A stretch of DNA of 33,237 nt from positions 1 through 33,237 of the forward strand of contig JAABST010000047.1 of the NCBI GenBank assembly GCA_011390275.1. Reading direction: 5' to 3'. The translations under genes and the position numbers were made by a program. The notes below the pieces were generated by a model. The model had not been told where the DNA came from. It ran no database searches and was given only the letters and a program-made list of their open reading frames with translations. This stretch comes from Geitlerinema sp. S16 (GTDB lineage: Bacteria; Cyanobacteriota; Cyanobacteriia; Cyanobacteriales; Geitlerinemataceae). Below, piece after piece: positions 1 to 9,400 of this stretch (position 1 is its first letter; each line of letters starts with the position of its first letter).

Positions 1-94
1 TGTTCTGTACTCCATTGGCCTTCTAACTTTCTTTAGCGTCTCTCTCTGTTCTAACTTATTCGTGCAAGAGGTCTAATGACTCGATCAGTTTGTG

Positions 95-225
95 AGACCT
101 AATCCTGTTGCTTACCCCAAATACAAAAAAGTACTGAGTTTGTCGTTGGCGTAGCCTTGGCAAAGCAAAAAGTGTGGTTCTCGCTAGAGGCGACTATCTT
201 AGGGTCTCGATCCCAGATTTAGTAT
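95..225. repeat. degenerate MITE-like element, copy A
   Basis: This non-coding stretch aligns along its length with the better preserved element at 21182-21324. The shared core GTCGTTGGCGTAGCCTT starts at 142 here and at 21240 there. Around it lie matching parts: ACTGAG before the core, AAGCAAA and AGTG after it, and related ends (AATCCTGTT on the left, GATTTAGTAT on the right). The terminal inverted repeats are eroded in this copy, so the boundaries are approximate. It carries no ORF and looks like an old non-autonomous mobile element or dispersed repeat. The rest of 1-260 shows nothing else I can support. Confidence 0.5.
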
Positions 226-260
226 GGGACGAATCCTCGGTGAGATTGATCTAGGTTGAT

Positions 261-599
261 TTATTCGATGGGCGAACTGACGCTAAAACCGCTGCGCTGT
301 TGATCGATAGGCAAACCTGGATCGTTAAGTTCGATCGTTAACGATTCGATCTCGATTTCGTTGGGGCGCTGACGACGTGATTGCATACTGAACAAAAACG
401 GTAGCGGCTCGACGGCGGATGCGGGTTCAGTTCGGTAGTTCAACTCATCGAGATATAGATCGTCGGCGCTCATGCTGGTGTAGTCCGCATCGTAATCGTT
501 TTCTGCGGGAGCGGTTTGGGCGAAGGCGCTGCGGTTGATGGCAAGAATTGTCGTAACCGCGATCGTCATCAATAGGGCAAGCCGTTGAAGTTGGAGCAT
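261..599 (-). CDS. small exported hypothetical protein (112 aa)
   Basis: I do not recognise a family. From the ATG at 597-599 the protein begins with a typical Sec signal peptide: Gln and Arg near the start, a hydrophobic run LLMTIAVTTILAI, and an AFA-Q cleavage site near residue 29. The mature part of about 83 residues is acidic and polar, with no cysteine, no repeat and no membrane segment, so it should be periplasmic or secreted. The reading frame stays open further upstream, but a start there would put 52 residues of unconvincing sequence before the signal peptide, so I take the ATG at 599. No Shine-Dalgarno is visible. The gene diverges from the large exported CHAT protein across a 347-bp gap. 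Confidence 0.6.
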   Translation of the reverse strand: MLQLQRLALLMTIAVTTILAINRSAFAQTAPAENDYDADYTSMSADDLYLDELNYRTEPASAVEPLPFLFSMQSRRQRPNEIEIESLTIELNDPGLPIDQQRSGFSVSSPIE

Positions 600-831
600 G
601 GCGCTTATGCTGAAAAGCAAAGGGTTTGGAGCGGTGCGCGAGTGGTGCGTGAAGGGTGAGTGAAGGCTCAAGTCCGAAGCCTTGAGTTTTAGAACGTTCT
701 GGACTGCAAAAAATTTGGAACTGCAAACCCAGTTCACCTCTATCCTAGTCAGCAAATTCGAGAAACTCCAAAGTTTTTGCGTTAAAGAATAAAAAGATAT
801 GTTGAGGTGTACTGAAATGTAGACTTTTGCC

Positions 832-841
832 GTAAATATAC
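832..841. promoter_or_regulatory. GTAAATNTAC motif upstream of the TPS-CHAT gene
   Basis: This is one of four copies of GTAAATNTAC in the window (also at 18023, 18093 and 29369). It lies about 105 bases before the ATG at 947, in the AT-rich gap between two divergent genes. It is a candidate operator by recurrence only; no known cyanobacterial regulator is assigned. It is not the NtcA pattern, which has GTA and TAC eight bases apart. Confidence 0.35.
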
Positions 842-946
842 TGACGATCGAAGCATTAAGCGCAATATTGAAGTTAGTTATGCTTCAATTTCAGGGTGTG
901 ATCTCAAAAGACTAAACAAGCTGCACACTGATATCACCAGAACCCA

Positions 947-3900
947 ATGATGAATCCCGTTTCTTCGCTGTTCACCCCACCCTTATTCACCCTAGCATCT
1001 CAGTTGGGTTCGATTCTGTTGGGGAGGCTTGAGGTGGATCGATCGCTGGTTATGACGCTGGGAATCAGTGGAGTGATGTTCGGTGGGCTAGGCGCGATCG
1101 CGCCGACGGCGATCGCTCAGGTGATCCCGAGTTCAGATCAAACCCAGGTTCGACCCAATCCAGAAATGGGGACAACGTTTGAAATCATCGGTGGATCGGT
1201 ATCGAGTGACGGGGCGAATCTTTTCCATGATTTCCAAACATTTGATCTGAATCAGGGTGAGGTTGCAAATTTTGCGACCGCGTCATCGATCGAGCATATT
1301 CTTTCAACGATTAGCGGTGGCAATCCGTCGCTGATTGATGGGTTATTGCGTGTGACGGGTTCGCAGGCGGATTTGTATTTGCTCAATCCAGCGGGGCTGA
1401 TTTTTGGCGAACATGCACACGTGGATGTCCCCGGATCGTTTTGGGCGATGACGGCGGATCGCGTGGCCTTTGGCGATCGCGAGCTGAATGTATTTGCGAG
1501 CAATGACTATGGGACGTTAATCGGTGCGCCGACAGGCTTTGGGTTTAGCGCGATCGCCCCGGCAGCGATCGCCAATTTTGCCGCGATCAACACCCCTGGT
1601 GGCAGCGTCGGTCTAGTTGGCGGCACGGTGGCGAGTACCGGCAGCTTGACGGCCAATGACGCCGTGCGGATCGTGACCGTTCCCGGTTCGCACTGGCTGC
1701 GGCTGGACGTTCCCGGCCAAATTCTCGGGTTGGAATTTGACCCGATGGCGATCGAAACTTTGGCGAATGCCAATACAGCGATTACGCCGCGATCGCTCAG
1801 TGATCTACTCGTCGGAACCACCACCACCGCGAGCCAGTTAACGGTGGCCGCCGATGGTACGGTGTCGCTGGTTGGGGCGAGCGAGGAGGAAACCTTAGCG
1901 ATTGAGTCCGGGGATGTTGCGATCGCCGCCAGCACGATCGCCGCCGACAACGTGCAGCTCAACGCCGATCGGAACCTGATTGCTACCACCACCACGATTA
2001 ACGCCGGAACCACCGCCGCCCTCATCGCCAACGACACCACCACCATTCGCGATAGCGCTACCACACCGTTTCGCCTCAGTAGCAGCAATAGCACGCTCAT
2101 TCAAGGCGATCGTGATGTCGATATTTTTACGCTGAATTTTGTTGAACCGGCGTTTCAGATTGGCGGCAATTTATTCCTGGTCAGCAACGGCGCGATTTCC
2201 GGCGATGCCCGGTTTATTAGCGGGGGATCGATCGCCTTTCTCGACACGTCCGGGATGCCTGGAACATTTATCAGCCGGTTTGACCCGATTTTGCGAGCCT
2301 CGGGCGATGTGTTTTTCGATACCTACTCGGGCGCATCGCTCAAGCTTGAAGCTGGGGGTGGCATTGTCGGCAGCAATATCGATATTTTGCGCCCTGACCT
2401 TCGCCTCATCAATGATCCAGACCCCGATGCAGCCCTGCTGTCGTCCGAAGCGACCCTGATTTTACGGGCTGAAACAAGCCTTTCTGGAACCAATAGCGAC
2501 ATCGATCTGTTGCAATTTGGCTTTTCACCTGGCCGCACCACCATCACGGAGGGAATTTCCGTCGGTTCAATCACGACGGCAGGAGGCCCCGTCCTGATTT
2601 CGGCGACGAATGATATTACCCTGGGTCGCATTCGTACGAGCGGTGGTGATGTGGAGGTGGTCAGTCAAGCGGCGGGGCTGTTCTTGCCGGAGGGTATCGA
2701 TACGAGCGATACAAGTACGAGCAGTACGGGGAGCGGTACGGGGGGGGATGTTAATCTCACGGCCAGTGAAGACATGACGGGTCTCGGCGCGATCAACACC
2801 AGTGGACAACTTCAGGGCGGTAACGTGGTGTTGACCTCCACCAACGGTCTGTTAAGCTTCAACACCACCGGAACTGCCATCACGACCCAGGCGATCGCGG
2901 GAACTGGGGGGAATGTCACCCTCGATTTTGCCGAGAGTCTGACGGTTCCGTCGATCATGACCCAAGGTTTGACCACCGGAGGAAACATCACCCTGAACGC
3001 CGATCAGATCACCTTCGATACGGCCAATATCTTTCCCCTGCTCAATGCTACCAGTAGCCAAGGCACGGGCGGAACGGTGACGATCACAGCGAACGGTGTC
3101 AATGTGACATCCCCCCTGACTAGCACAAGTCGTAATCCACTGATTCGGGTCAGCGGCGACCAGCAGGGCGGCACGATCGATATCCAAAGCAGTCGCGGTC
3201 TGGATCTCGGTAGCGCGTTGCTTGATGCAACGTCCGCCAACGGGACGGGTGGCCTGATCACTCTGGAGATTGGCTTTACCGATGGTGCAGAACCCATTCG
3301 GATTGGTGAGCTACGGGCGTCGGGTTTTACGGGCGGTCAGGTGGCGATCGACCTGGGAACAGGGAGCCTAGAGCCGGACGCCAGCAACACCAGCGGCATT
3401 GTGATCGATGTACGCGGCCTTAACGGGGTCGGCGGATCGGTTGACCTCAGCGTCCCCGATAATATTGCGGTGGAAACCATTCAGGCGACGGGGACGGCGG
3501 GCGGTGGCCGTGTGACGATCGCCACGTCAGCGGGTGGGTACACCGGTAATACGATTAATGCCAGTGCCACCACCAGCGGAGCCGGTGGATCGATCACGAT
3601 TAATGTTGGGTTTGGCATTGAGTTGCTTGGCAATCTCGTGGCAGACGGAATTACCAGCGGCGGTACGATCACCCTGACCAGTCTTGGGGCGATCGAGGCG
3701 CAGCAACTCTCCGCGCGAGCCAGCCTCGGCAGTGGTGGCCGCGTTAGTTTAGGCAGTCAAACCGATATCACCGTGGGATCGATCGATGTTCAAGGTGGTG
3801 ATAGTGGCGCAGGGGGAAGCGTCGCGATTAATTCGTTAACGCTTCAGTTGTTTGATATTTTGACCGATCGCAACGGCCAAATCGCCAGCATTAGCGCTGC

Positions 3901-5644
3901 CGGTGGCACGGGTTCCGGCTCGATTCAAATTGATAACGGCGCGATTACGGCAGGTGTCCCGTTCACGATCGGCAGTTTAATCGACGAAAACGGATCGGCG
4001 GGCGTACTGACAACGGGGGGCGACACCCTGCCTCTTGGGACGATTGTGGCTGAAGCGCTTTTGCTCGACACGATTCGGATTAACCAAACCACCCCAACGC
4101 CGACCCCAACACCGACTCCATCTCCAACACCAACCCCATCTCCAACACCAACACCAACTCCAACACCAACGCCGACCCCATCTCCAACACCAACACCAAC
4201 ACCAACGCCGACCCCATCTCCAACACCAACCCCAACCCCATCTCCAACACCAACTCTAGGACAACGAACCGATATTGAGGATCAACAAATTGCGATCGAT
4301 CTCACTCGATCCATTCCCAGCGAAACGTTTGAGCCGCGTACGCTTCAAGCCAGCGATCGCTCAGTTTCGCTATGGCGATCGCAGGTCGATCAGCTCCTAG
4401 ATTCCGGCCAAATTTACAAAGCGCTGGCATTGCTTGACGCTCAGACGAGCAACGAATTTATCAAATATCTCGAACTCGGCGATACGGCGGCAACCAGCGC
4501 CACTGTCGCCGAGGACAACATCAGCATTGAAGCGATCCAACTCGCCCAAGCCGAACTGCTCGCCGCTCAAAACGCCACGGGAACGACCCCGGCGATGGTC
4601 TACATCTTCGCCGAACTCAACCGCCTATCGATCATCGTTGTTCCAACCAAGGGTCAACCGATCTATCATTCCGTCGATGTGGATCGCGAAACCCTAGAAG
4701 CCGCTACCAATAACTTTCAAAGTACCTTGCTCAATGCGCGTCTACGCCGTAGTGATGCCCACCTGACCCCAGCCCGCCAGCTCTACGACTGGCTGATCGC
4801 CCCCATGCGCGACGACCTCACTCGCCTCGGCATTGATACCCTGATTTTCTCGCTCGATCGCGGCTTTCGCGGCCTGCCGATCGCCGCGCTTTACGACGGC
4901 GATCGCTACCTCATCGAAGACTTCGCCATCGGTTTAATTCCCAGCATCAGCCTCGTGGATTTCACACCCAGCAACCTTCGTGAGGCTCCCGTCCTGGCGA
5001 TGGGTTCCTCGGAATTTACCGATCTGAGCGCCCTGCCTGCTGTCCCGTTTGAAGTAGACTTCATCACCAACCTCGGCAGCGGGCGCAGCTTCCTCAACGA
5101 TGAATTCACCTTAAAAAATGTGATCGACCAGCGTGAGGACTATCCCGCACCGATTTTGCACCTCGCGACCCACGCCGAATTTAGCGCTGGAGAATTATCA
5201 AACTCGTATATTCAGCTTTGGGATCGCAAACTCAGCCTCGATCGCATCCGCGAACTCAGCCTCAATGATCCGGCGGTCGAAATGATGGTGCTGAGTGCCT
5301 GCCGCACGGCGATCGGTAGCGATGATGCCGAGCTTGGATTTGCCGGAATGGCCGTGAAATCGGGGGTGAAATCCGTGGTGGCGAGCCTTTGGTACGTCAG
5401 CGACGCGGGAACGTTGGGCTTGATGAGCCAATTTTATGATGCGATTCAGACCGCGCCGACCCGAGCCTTTGCCCTCCGTGACGCTCAACTCGCGATGTTG
5501 CGCGGTGAAGTCACCGTACAAGACGGGCAGCTTTTGACCACACGGGGATCGATCGACGTTCCCGCCAATCTCAACTTGGGAACCAGTGATTTTTCAGATC
5601 CCTACTATTGGGCGGCATTCACGATGATCGGAAGTCCTTGGTAG
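947..5644 (+). CDS. exported two-partner-secretion protein with C-terminal CHAT protease domain
   Basis: The 1565-residue protein joins a filamentous-haemagglutinin-type secretion domain to a caspase-like CHAT domain. A long signal peptide ends near AIA-Q58. The TPS domain follows (about residues 68-180), with the diagnostic NPAGLIFG at 147-154. Residues 200-1040 are Gly/Thr/Ser-rich repeats of the beta-helix kind. A Pro-Thr/Ser linker (1049-1103) leads to the CHAT domain (about 1290-1565), with His1409 in HLATHAEF and Cys1452 in LSACRTA as the catalytic pair. By family, a TpsB outer-membrane pore should export it; none is encoded here. A later ATG at 1052 would give a shorter signal peptide, but long ones are normal in TPS proteins. 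The substrate is unknown. Proteins of this architecture occur in other cyanobacteria. Confidence 0.9.
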   Translation: MMNPVSSLFTPPLFTLASQLGSILLGRLEVDRSLVMTLGISGVMFGGLGAIAPTAIAQVIPSSDQTQVRPNPEMGTTFEIIGGSVSSDGANLFHDFQTFDLNQGEVANFATASSIEHILSTISGGNPSLIDGLLRVTGSQADLYLLNPAGLIFGEHAHVDVPGSFWAMTADRVAFGDRELNVFASNDYGTLIGAPTGFGFSAIAPAAIANFAAINTPGGSVGLVGGTVASTGSLTANDAVRIVTVPGSHWLRLDVPGQILGLEFDPMAIETLANANTAITPRSLSDLLVGTTTTASQLTVAADGTVSLVGASEEETLAIESGDVAIAASTIAADNVQLNADRNLIATTTTINAGTTAALIANDTTTIRDSATTPFRLSSSNSTLIQGDRDVDIFTLNFVEPAFQIGGNLFLVSNGAISGDARFISGGSIAFLDTSGMPGTFISRFDPILRASGDVFFDTYSGASLKLEAGGGIVGSNIDILRPDLRLINDPDPDAALLSSEATLILRAETSLSGTNSDIDLLQFGFSPGRTTITEGISVGSITTAGGPVLISATNDITLGRIRTSGGDVEVVSQAAGLFLPEGIDTSDTSTSSTGSGTGGDVNLTASEDMTGLGAINTSGQLQGGNVVLTSTNGLLSFNTTGTAITTQAIAGTGGNVTLDFAESLTVPSIMTQGLTTGGNITLNADQITFDTANIFPLLNATSSQGTGGTVTITANGVNVTSPLTSTSRNPLIRVSGDQQGGTIDIQSSRGLDLGSALLDATSANGTGGLITLEIGFTDGAEPIRIGELRASGFTGGQVAIDLGTGSLEPDASNTSGIVIDVRGLNGVGGSVDLSVPDNIAVETIQATGTAGGGRVTIATSAGGYTGNTINASATTSGAGGSITINVGFGIELLGNLVADGITSGGTITLTSLGAIEAQQLSARASLGSGGRVSLGSQTDITVGSIDVQGGDSGAGGSVAINSLTLQLFDILTDRNGQIASISAAGGTGSGSIQIDNGAITAGVPFTIGSLIDENGSAGVLTTGGDTLPLGTIVAEALLLDTIRINQTTPTPTPTPTPSPTPTPSPTPTPTPTPTPTPSPTPTPTPTPTPSPTPTPTPSPTPTLGQRTDIEDQQIAIDLTRSIPSETFEPRTLQASDRSVSLWRSQVDQLLDSGQIYKALALLDAQTSNEFIKYLELGDTAATSATVAEDNISIEAIQLAQAELLAAQNATGTTPAMVYIFAELNRLSIIVVPTKGQPIYHSVDVDRETLEAATNNFQSTLLNARLRRSDAHLTPARQLYDWLIAPMRDDLTRLGIDTLIFSLDRGFRGLPIAALYDGDRYLIEDFAIGLIPSISLVDFTPSNLREAPVLAMGSSEFTDLSALPAVPFEVDFITNLGSGRSFLNDEFTLKNVIDQREDYPAPILHLATHAEFSAGELSNSYIQLWDRKLSLDRIRELSLNDPAVEMMVLSACRTAIGSDDAELGFAGMAVKSGVKSVVASLWYVSDAGTLGLMSQFYDAIQTAPTRAFALRDAQLAMLRGEVTVQDGQLLTTRGSIDVPANLNLGTSDFSDPYYWAAFTMIGSPW
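4091..4255 (+). repeat. Pro-Thr/Ser coding tandem repeat
   Basis: The DNA is built of repeated CCAACA, CCAACG and CCATCT hexamers and codes for an unbroken (TP)n/(SP)n linker, residues 1049-1103. It joins the beta-helix part of the exported protein to its CHAT domain. Such an array can change length by replication slippage in steps that keep the frame. Confidence 0.9.
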
Positions 5645-5745
5645 GCTAAAGGGACGATCTTTTGGATTTTGGCACGGCTTCGCGTCTGGCCGGAGATCTT
5701 GATCACACCCGATCGCGTTTTGCCTCTTTGCCTCGACTCAACTCC

Positions 5746-6126
5746 ATGAATGCATTGCTCTCTACCCTGGCGCTGGCCTACCGGACGATCCTGCGCAACC
5801 CGCAGTATCGCGGCTGGGTTATCCTCGGGTCGCTGATCTATCTCATCAGTCCGCTGGATCTCTCGCCGGATATTGTGCCGATCCTCGGGCAAATTGACGA
5901 TGTGGCGCTGATGGCGCTGCTGTTTTCGGAGCTGTCGAAAATGGTGGCCGAGTCGGTGCGCGATCGATCGTTATTTGCCGGTTTTCGTCGCGATACTGCC
6001 AACACTGCCGAGACCGCAGGATCGACCCGCTCGACCCCGAACCCGGCGGCGTCCTCTGCGGATGCCAACTATACGCAAACGATCGACGTTGAGGCGACGA
6101 TCGTTGATCGCCCCAACCGTTCGTGA
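5746..6126 (+). CDS. DUF1232 (YkvA-type) membrane protein
   Basis: A 126-residue protein with the DUF1232 signature: a hydrophobic helix (WVILGSLIYLIS, about residues 24-35) followed by SPLDLSPDIVPILGQIDD and a second hydrophobic stretch. Members are small inner-membrane proteins of unknown function, common in cyanobacteria. Residues 78-126 are a polar, Ala/Thr/Pro-rich tail without recognisable motifs. I chose the ATG at 5746 because the domain begins there; the in-frame sequence before it, back to 5662, looks non-coding. The gene follows the TPS-CHAT gene by about 100 bases on the same strand, so they may share a transcript. Nothing shows a functional link. Confidence 0.8.
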   Translation: MNALLSTLALAYRTILRNPQYRGWVILGSLIYLISPLDLSPDIVPILGQIDDVALMALLFSELSKMVAESVRDRSLFAGFRRDTANTAETAGSTRSTPNPAASSADANYTQTIDVEATIVDRPNRS

Positions 6127-6210
6127 TCTCAGCTTAAAGGAAGCGCGATCGCCGAGCCTTTCAAGCCAAAAATAAGCGACAAGCTGTAGTACAATCTGCC
6201 GAACGATAGC

Positions 6211-6283
6211 GCCTCAGATAGGATTCGAACCTATGACCCTCCGCTTAGAAGGCGGATGCTGCTATCCACTGAGCTACTGAGGC
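6211..6283 (-). tRNA. tRNA-Arg (anticodon UCU)
   Basis: Read on the minus strand, the 73 bases fold into a full cloverleaf: acceptor stem GCCTCAG/CTGAGGC, a D arm with AGCTCAGTGGATAG, and a T arm with GGTTCGAATCC. The anticodon stem TCCGC/GCGGA encloses the loop CTTCTAA, giving anticodon TCT at 6247-6249. It decodes AGA (and AGG) arginine codons. The CCA end is not encoded, as is usual in cyanobacteria. It stands alone between the DUF1232 gene and the end of the adenylate cyclase gene. The flanks 6127-6210 and 6284-6476 hold no convincing gene. Confidence 0.97.
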
Positions 6284-6476
6284 TAAATATTCATGCTAAA
6301 CGACATTAGCAAAAAAATTGGACTTCGTTACCGGCTGTGGGTTGCTATTTGTGCTTTCTTTAGGATCACGCTGTGCGAATTGAATAATGACGAGGCGATC
6401 GCGATTCCGATCGCGCAACTATTTTGCTTGCTCGCGACGAACCTCCTAGCGCAAGGACGATCGACGATCGGAATGA

Positions 6477-9400
6477 CTAAACGAGTTTGAGGCGACACCG
6501 ATCGCGATAAATCTGTGCGGCGCGATCGCCGGGAGCTTTGGCTAAACACCGCTCAAACCCCATCTGCGCCGCCTCAAAGTTGGCCTGATAAAAATCAATC
6601 ACGGCTTGTTCAAAGGTGGGCTTCATTTCATATTTTTGCGATCGCAACTCCGACGGATCGCCATCGAACACCTCGAAAATCGAGACCGCTTCGGACTTGC
6701 CGCGCATGGTCACATGGTCGATCGTCCGCAGGCAGTACACCGCCGGATCTTGCAGATTGGCGACCACATTGTGAGTGATCAGTAGCGGCGTACCGTAGAC
6801 CTTGGTAAGTCCTTCTAGGCGCGAGGTGAGATTGACGGTATCGCCGACGACGGTGCTATCCATGCGTAGGGTTCCGCCCACCGTACCGAGCATCAACGAG
6901 CCGGTGTTGATTCCGATGCCGATCGCGATCAGTTCGAGGGACTGCTGGCTACGCGCTTCGTTATACACCGCGAGCCGCCTGAGCATCGCGATCGCCGCTT
7001 GCAGCCCATCGTCTGCCGAATTGGGAAACAGCGCCATGATCGCATCGCCGATGTACTTATCGATGAACCCGTCGAACTCGGCGATCACCGGCTCCATTTG
7101 CGAGAGGTAGTCGTTAATGAAGCGAAAATTTTCGGCGGGCGTCATCCCTTCGCTCAGTCGCGTGAAGCCGCGAATATCGGCAAAAACGATCGTCATCTCG
7201 CGCTCAACGCTATCGCCGAGTTCGACATCGACAATGCTGTCTTTTTGGAGGAACCGTAAAAACTCGCGCGGCACGAAGCGCCCGTAAGCCGAGCCGATTT
7301 TCGACAAATTGAGATGGGTATTAATGCGGGCGAGCAGTTCTTTTTTGCGAATCGGTTTGGTGAGGTAGTCGTTCGCGCCCACGCTCAAGCCTTCGACGAT
7401 ATCTTCGACCTGATTTTTGGCGGTGATCAGCACGATCGGCAACTGGGTCGCGGTGTAGGTCTCGCGCAAAATGTTGCACACTTCATACCCCGTTAACTTG
7501 GGCATCATCACGTCAAGCAGCACCAAATCCGGTGGATCGTCGGCGTCGATCGCCGCGATCGCCTCGCGTCCATCCGCCGCCGTGGTAATCCGGTAGCCCT
7601 CCACCGATAAATGATTCAGTAGCACCTGTTGATTGATCGGTTCATCATCCACCACGAGGATATGAAAGCGTGCTGCTACTGCAATCTGATTGTGGCCGGG
7701 GGCGCTGATATCGTCATCGAGGCCGATCGCCCGTTCAAAGTCGGTGAGCGTATCGGCGATCGCGAGCGGGGTCGCGGGCGATGTCGCCGCCGCGATCGTG
7801 GCGGTCTCTGCGATCGGCAGCGTAAAGCAAAACTGGGAGCCGCTCCCCGGTACAGAGTTAACCGACAGCGTTCCACCGTGCAGCTCGACGAATTCTTTCG
7901 CGAGGGTCAACCCCAGCCCGGTTCCGCCATATTCGCGAGCGGTTGATCCGTCGGCTTGCTCAAAGTAGCCAAAAATGCGGGTTTGTTGCTCGGCGGTGAT
8001 GCCGATGCCGGTGTCCGTGATGGTAATGGCGAGCTGTCGGTTTGGTTGAGATGGCTGGGATGGATCGGGGTGAGTGGAATGGATCTCGTCAGGATTGCCA
8101 GGTTCTCCAAGATTGCTAGGACTATCAAGATGATCGCGATCGCCAAGATAGTCGAGACGGTCGAGACGGTCGAGATCCTTGGCGGCGCTAGGATCGCGAT
8201 CATCGTTGCGATCATCGTGGGAATCACGGCTAGCATCGGCGTTTTCAGACAGAGACATCACCGCTGCCGTACTGGGCAAAATCGCCGCCGTCACGCCAAT
8301 AAAGCCTTGGTCGGTGAATTTAATCGCGTTGCCGATCAGGTTGTAGAGAATTTGCTGAAGCCGGTTTTCGTCCGCATAGACCAGGGGAATATCCAGCGAA
8401 ATGGCGTCGATGAGTTCGATCGGTTTACGATGCAGTTGGGGCGCACAAAAGGCGAAAACCACTTCGACCGCTTCACGAATGCCCACGGGTTGCTGTTGAA
8501 GCTGGATCTCGTTGTAGCGCAGCTTGGAGAAATCGAGCAGGTCATTCACGAGGGTCGCGAGCCGGTAGCTGCTGCGAACAATCAGGTCAAGGTTCTGACG
8601 TTGGGGCGGGGTGAGGTCGCCCGCCGCACCGTCAAGCATCGACTCGGCAATGCCGATCGTGCCATTGAGCGGGGTGCGTAACTCGTGGGAGGTGTTGGCG
8701 AGAAATTCATCCTTGAGCCGATCGAGCCGCTGAAGTTCAGCATTGAGGTTTCCCATTTCGGCATTGCGCTGTTCCAGGGTGCGAAACGACGTTTGGAGTT
8801 GCCTCGACATGTGCGTAAAACTCGTGGCCAGCCGGGTGACTTCTTTAGAACGAGGCTCCGGAATTTGGGACGATGTCCATTGCCCTTGGGCGAGTTGCTC
8901 GGCGACCTCACTGAGCTGACGTACTGGGGTTGTGACCCAACGCACGATCAGCACCCCGAACCCGATCGCGCCGATCGCGGCCACCGCACACAGCGAGATC
9001 GTTAGGCGACGACTGGCGTTAATTTCGGCCATAAAGTCGGACTCCGGCACGATCGTGATGATCGTCCAGTCCAAGCCGCGCCCGTCCCGAAACGGTGTCG
9101 CCCGTACATGCATGGCATCACCATTCACGCGGTACACCACGGATTGAGGTTGCGTAATCCGGTCAAAACTGCCAAATTCGGCCTTGAGTTGCCGCGCTAC
9201 GCTGGCGATCGCCGGATTACTACTATCCGTGAAGGAGATGCGCTCTCCAGCTTCGTCCGCAACGCTCTCGCCCGTGGAAATCGCCACCAGGTCGCCCGAC
9301 GGCTCAATGATTACCGCAAAGCCGCTTTTGCCGATCGTCAATGCATCTAAAAATTTGCTGACGTTGGACAGTTGCAGCGTCGAGGCCAACACACCGAGTA

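Noticed and set aside
1507..2100. 197-codon ORF antisense to the TPS-CHAT gene
   Set aside because: It mirrors the Gly/Thr/Ala repeat codons of the sense gene, giving Val/Ala/Pro-rich low-complexity sequence; the sense frame has clear domains.
6293..6490. 65-codon ORF between the tRNA and the cyclase gene
   Set aside because: It overlaps the 3' end of the cyclase gene by little and reads as weak, Cys/Leu-rich sequence without a ribosome binding site or known motif.
7956..8681. 241-codon ORF antisense to the histidine kinase
   Set aside because: The opposite strand codes for recognised HisKA and HATPase blocks; the antisense product is composed of their complements plus the low-complexity insert.
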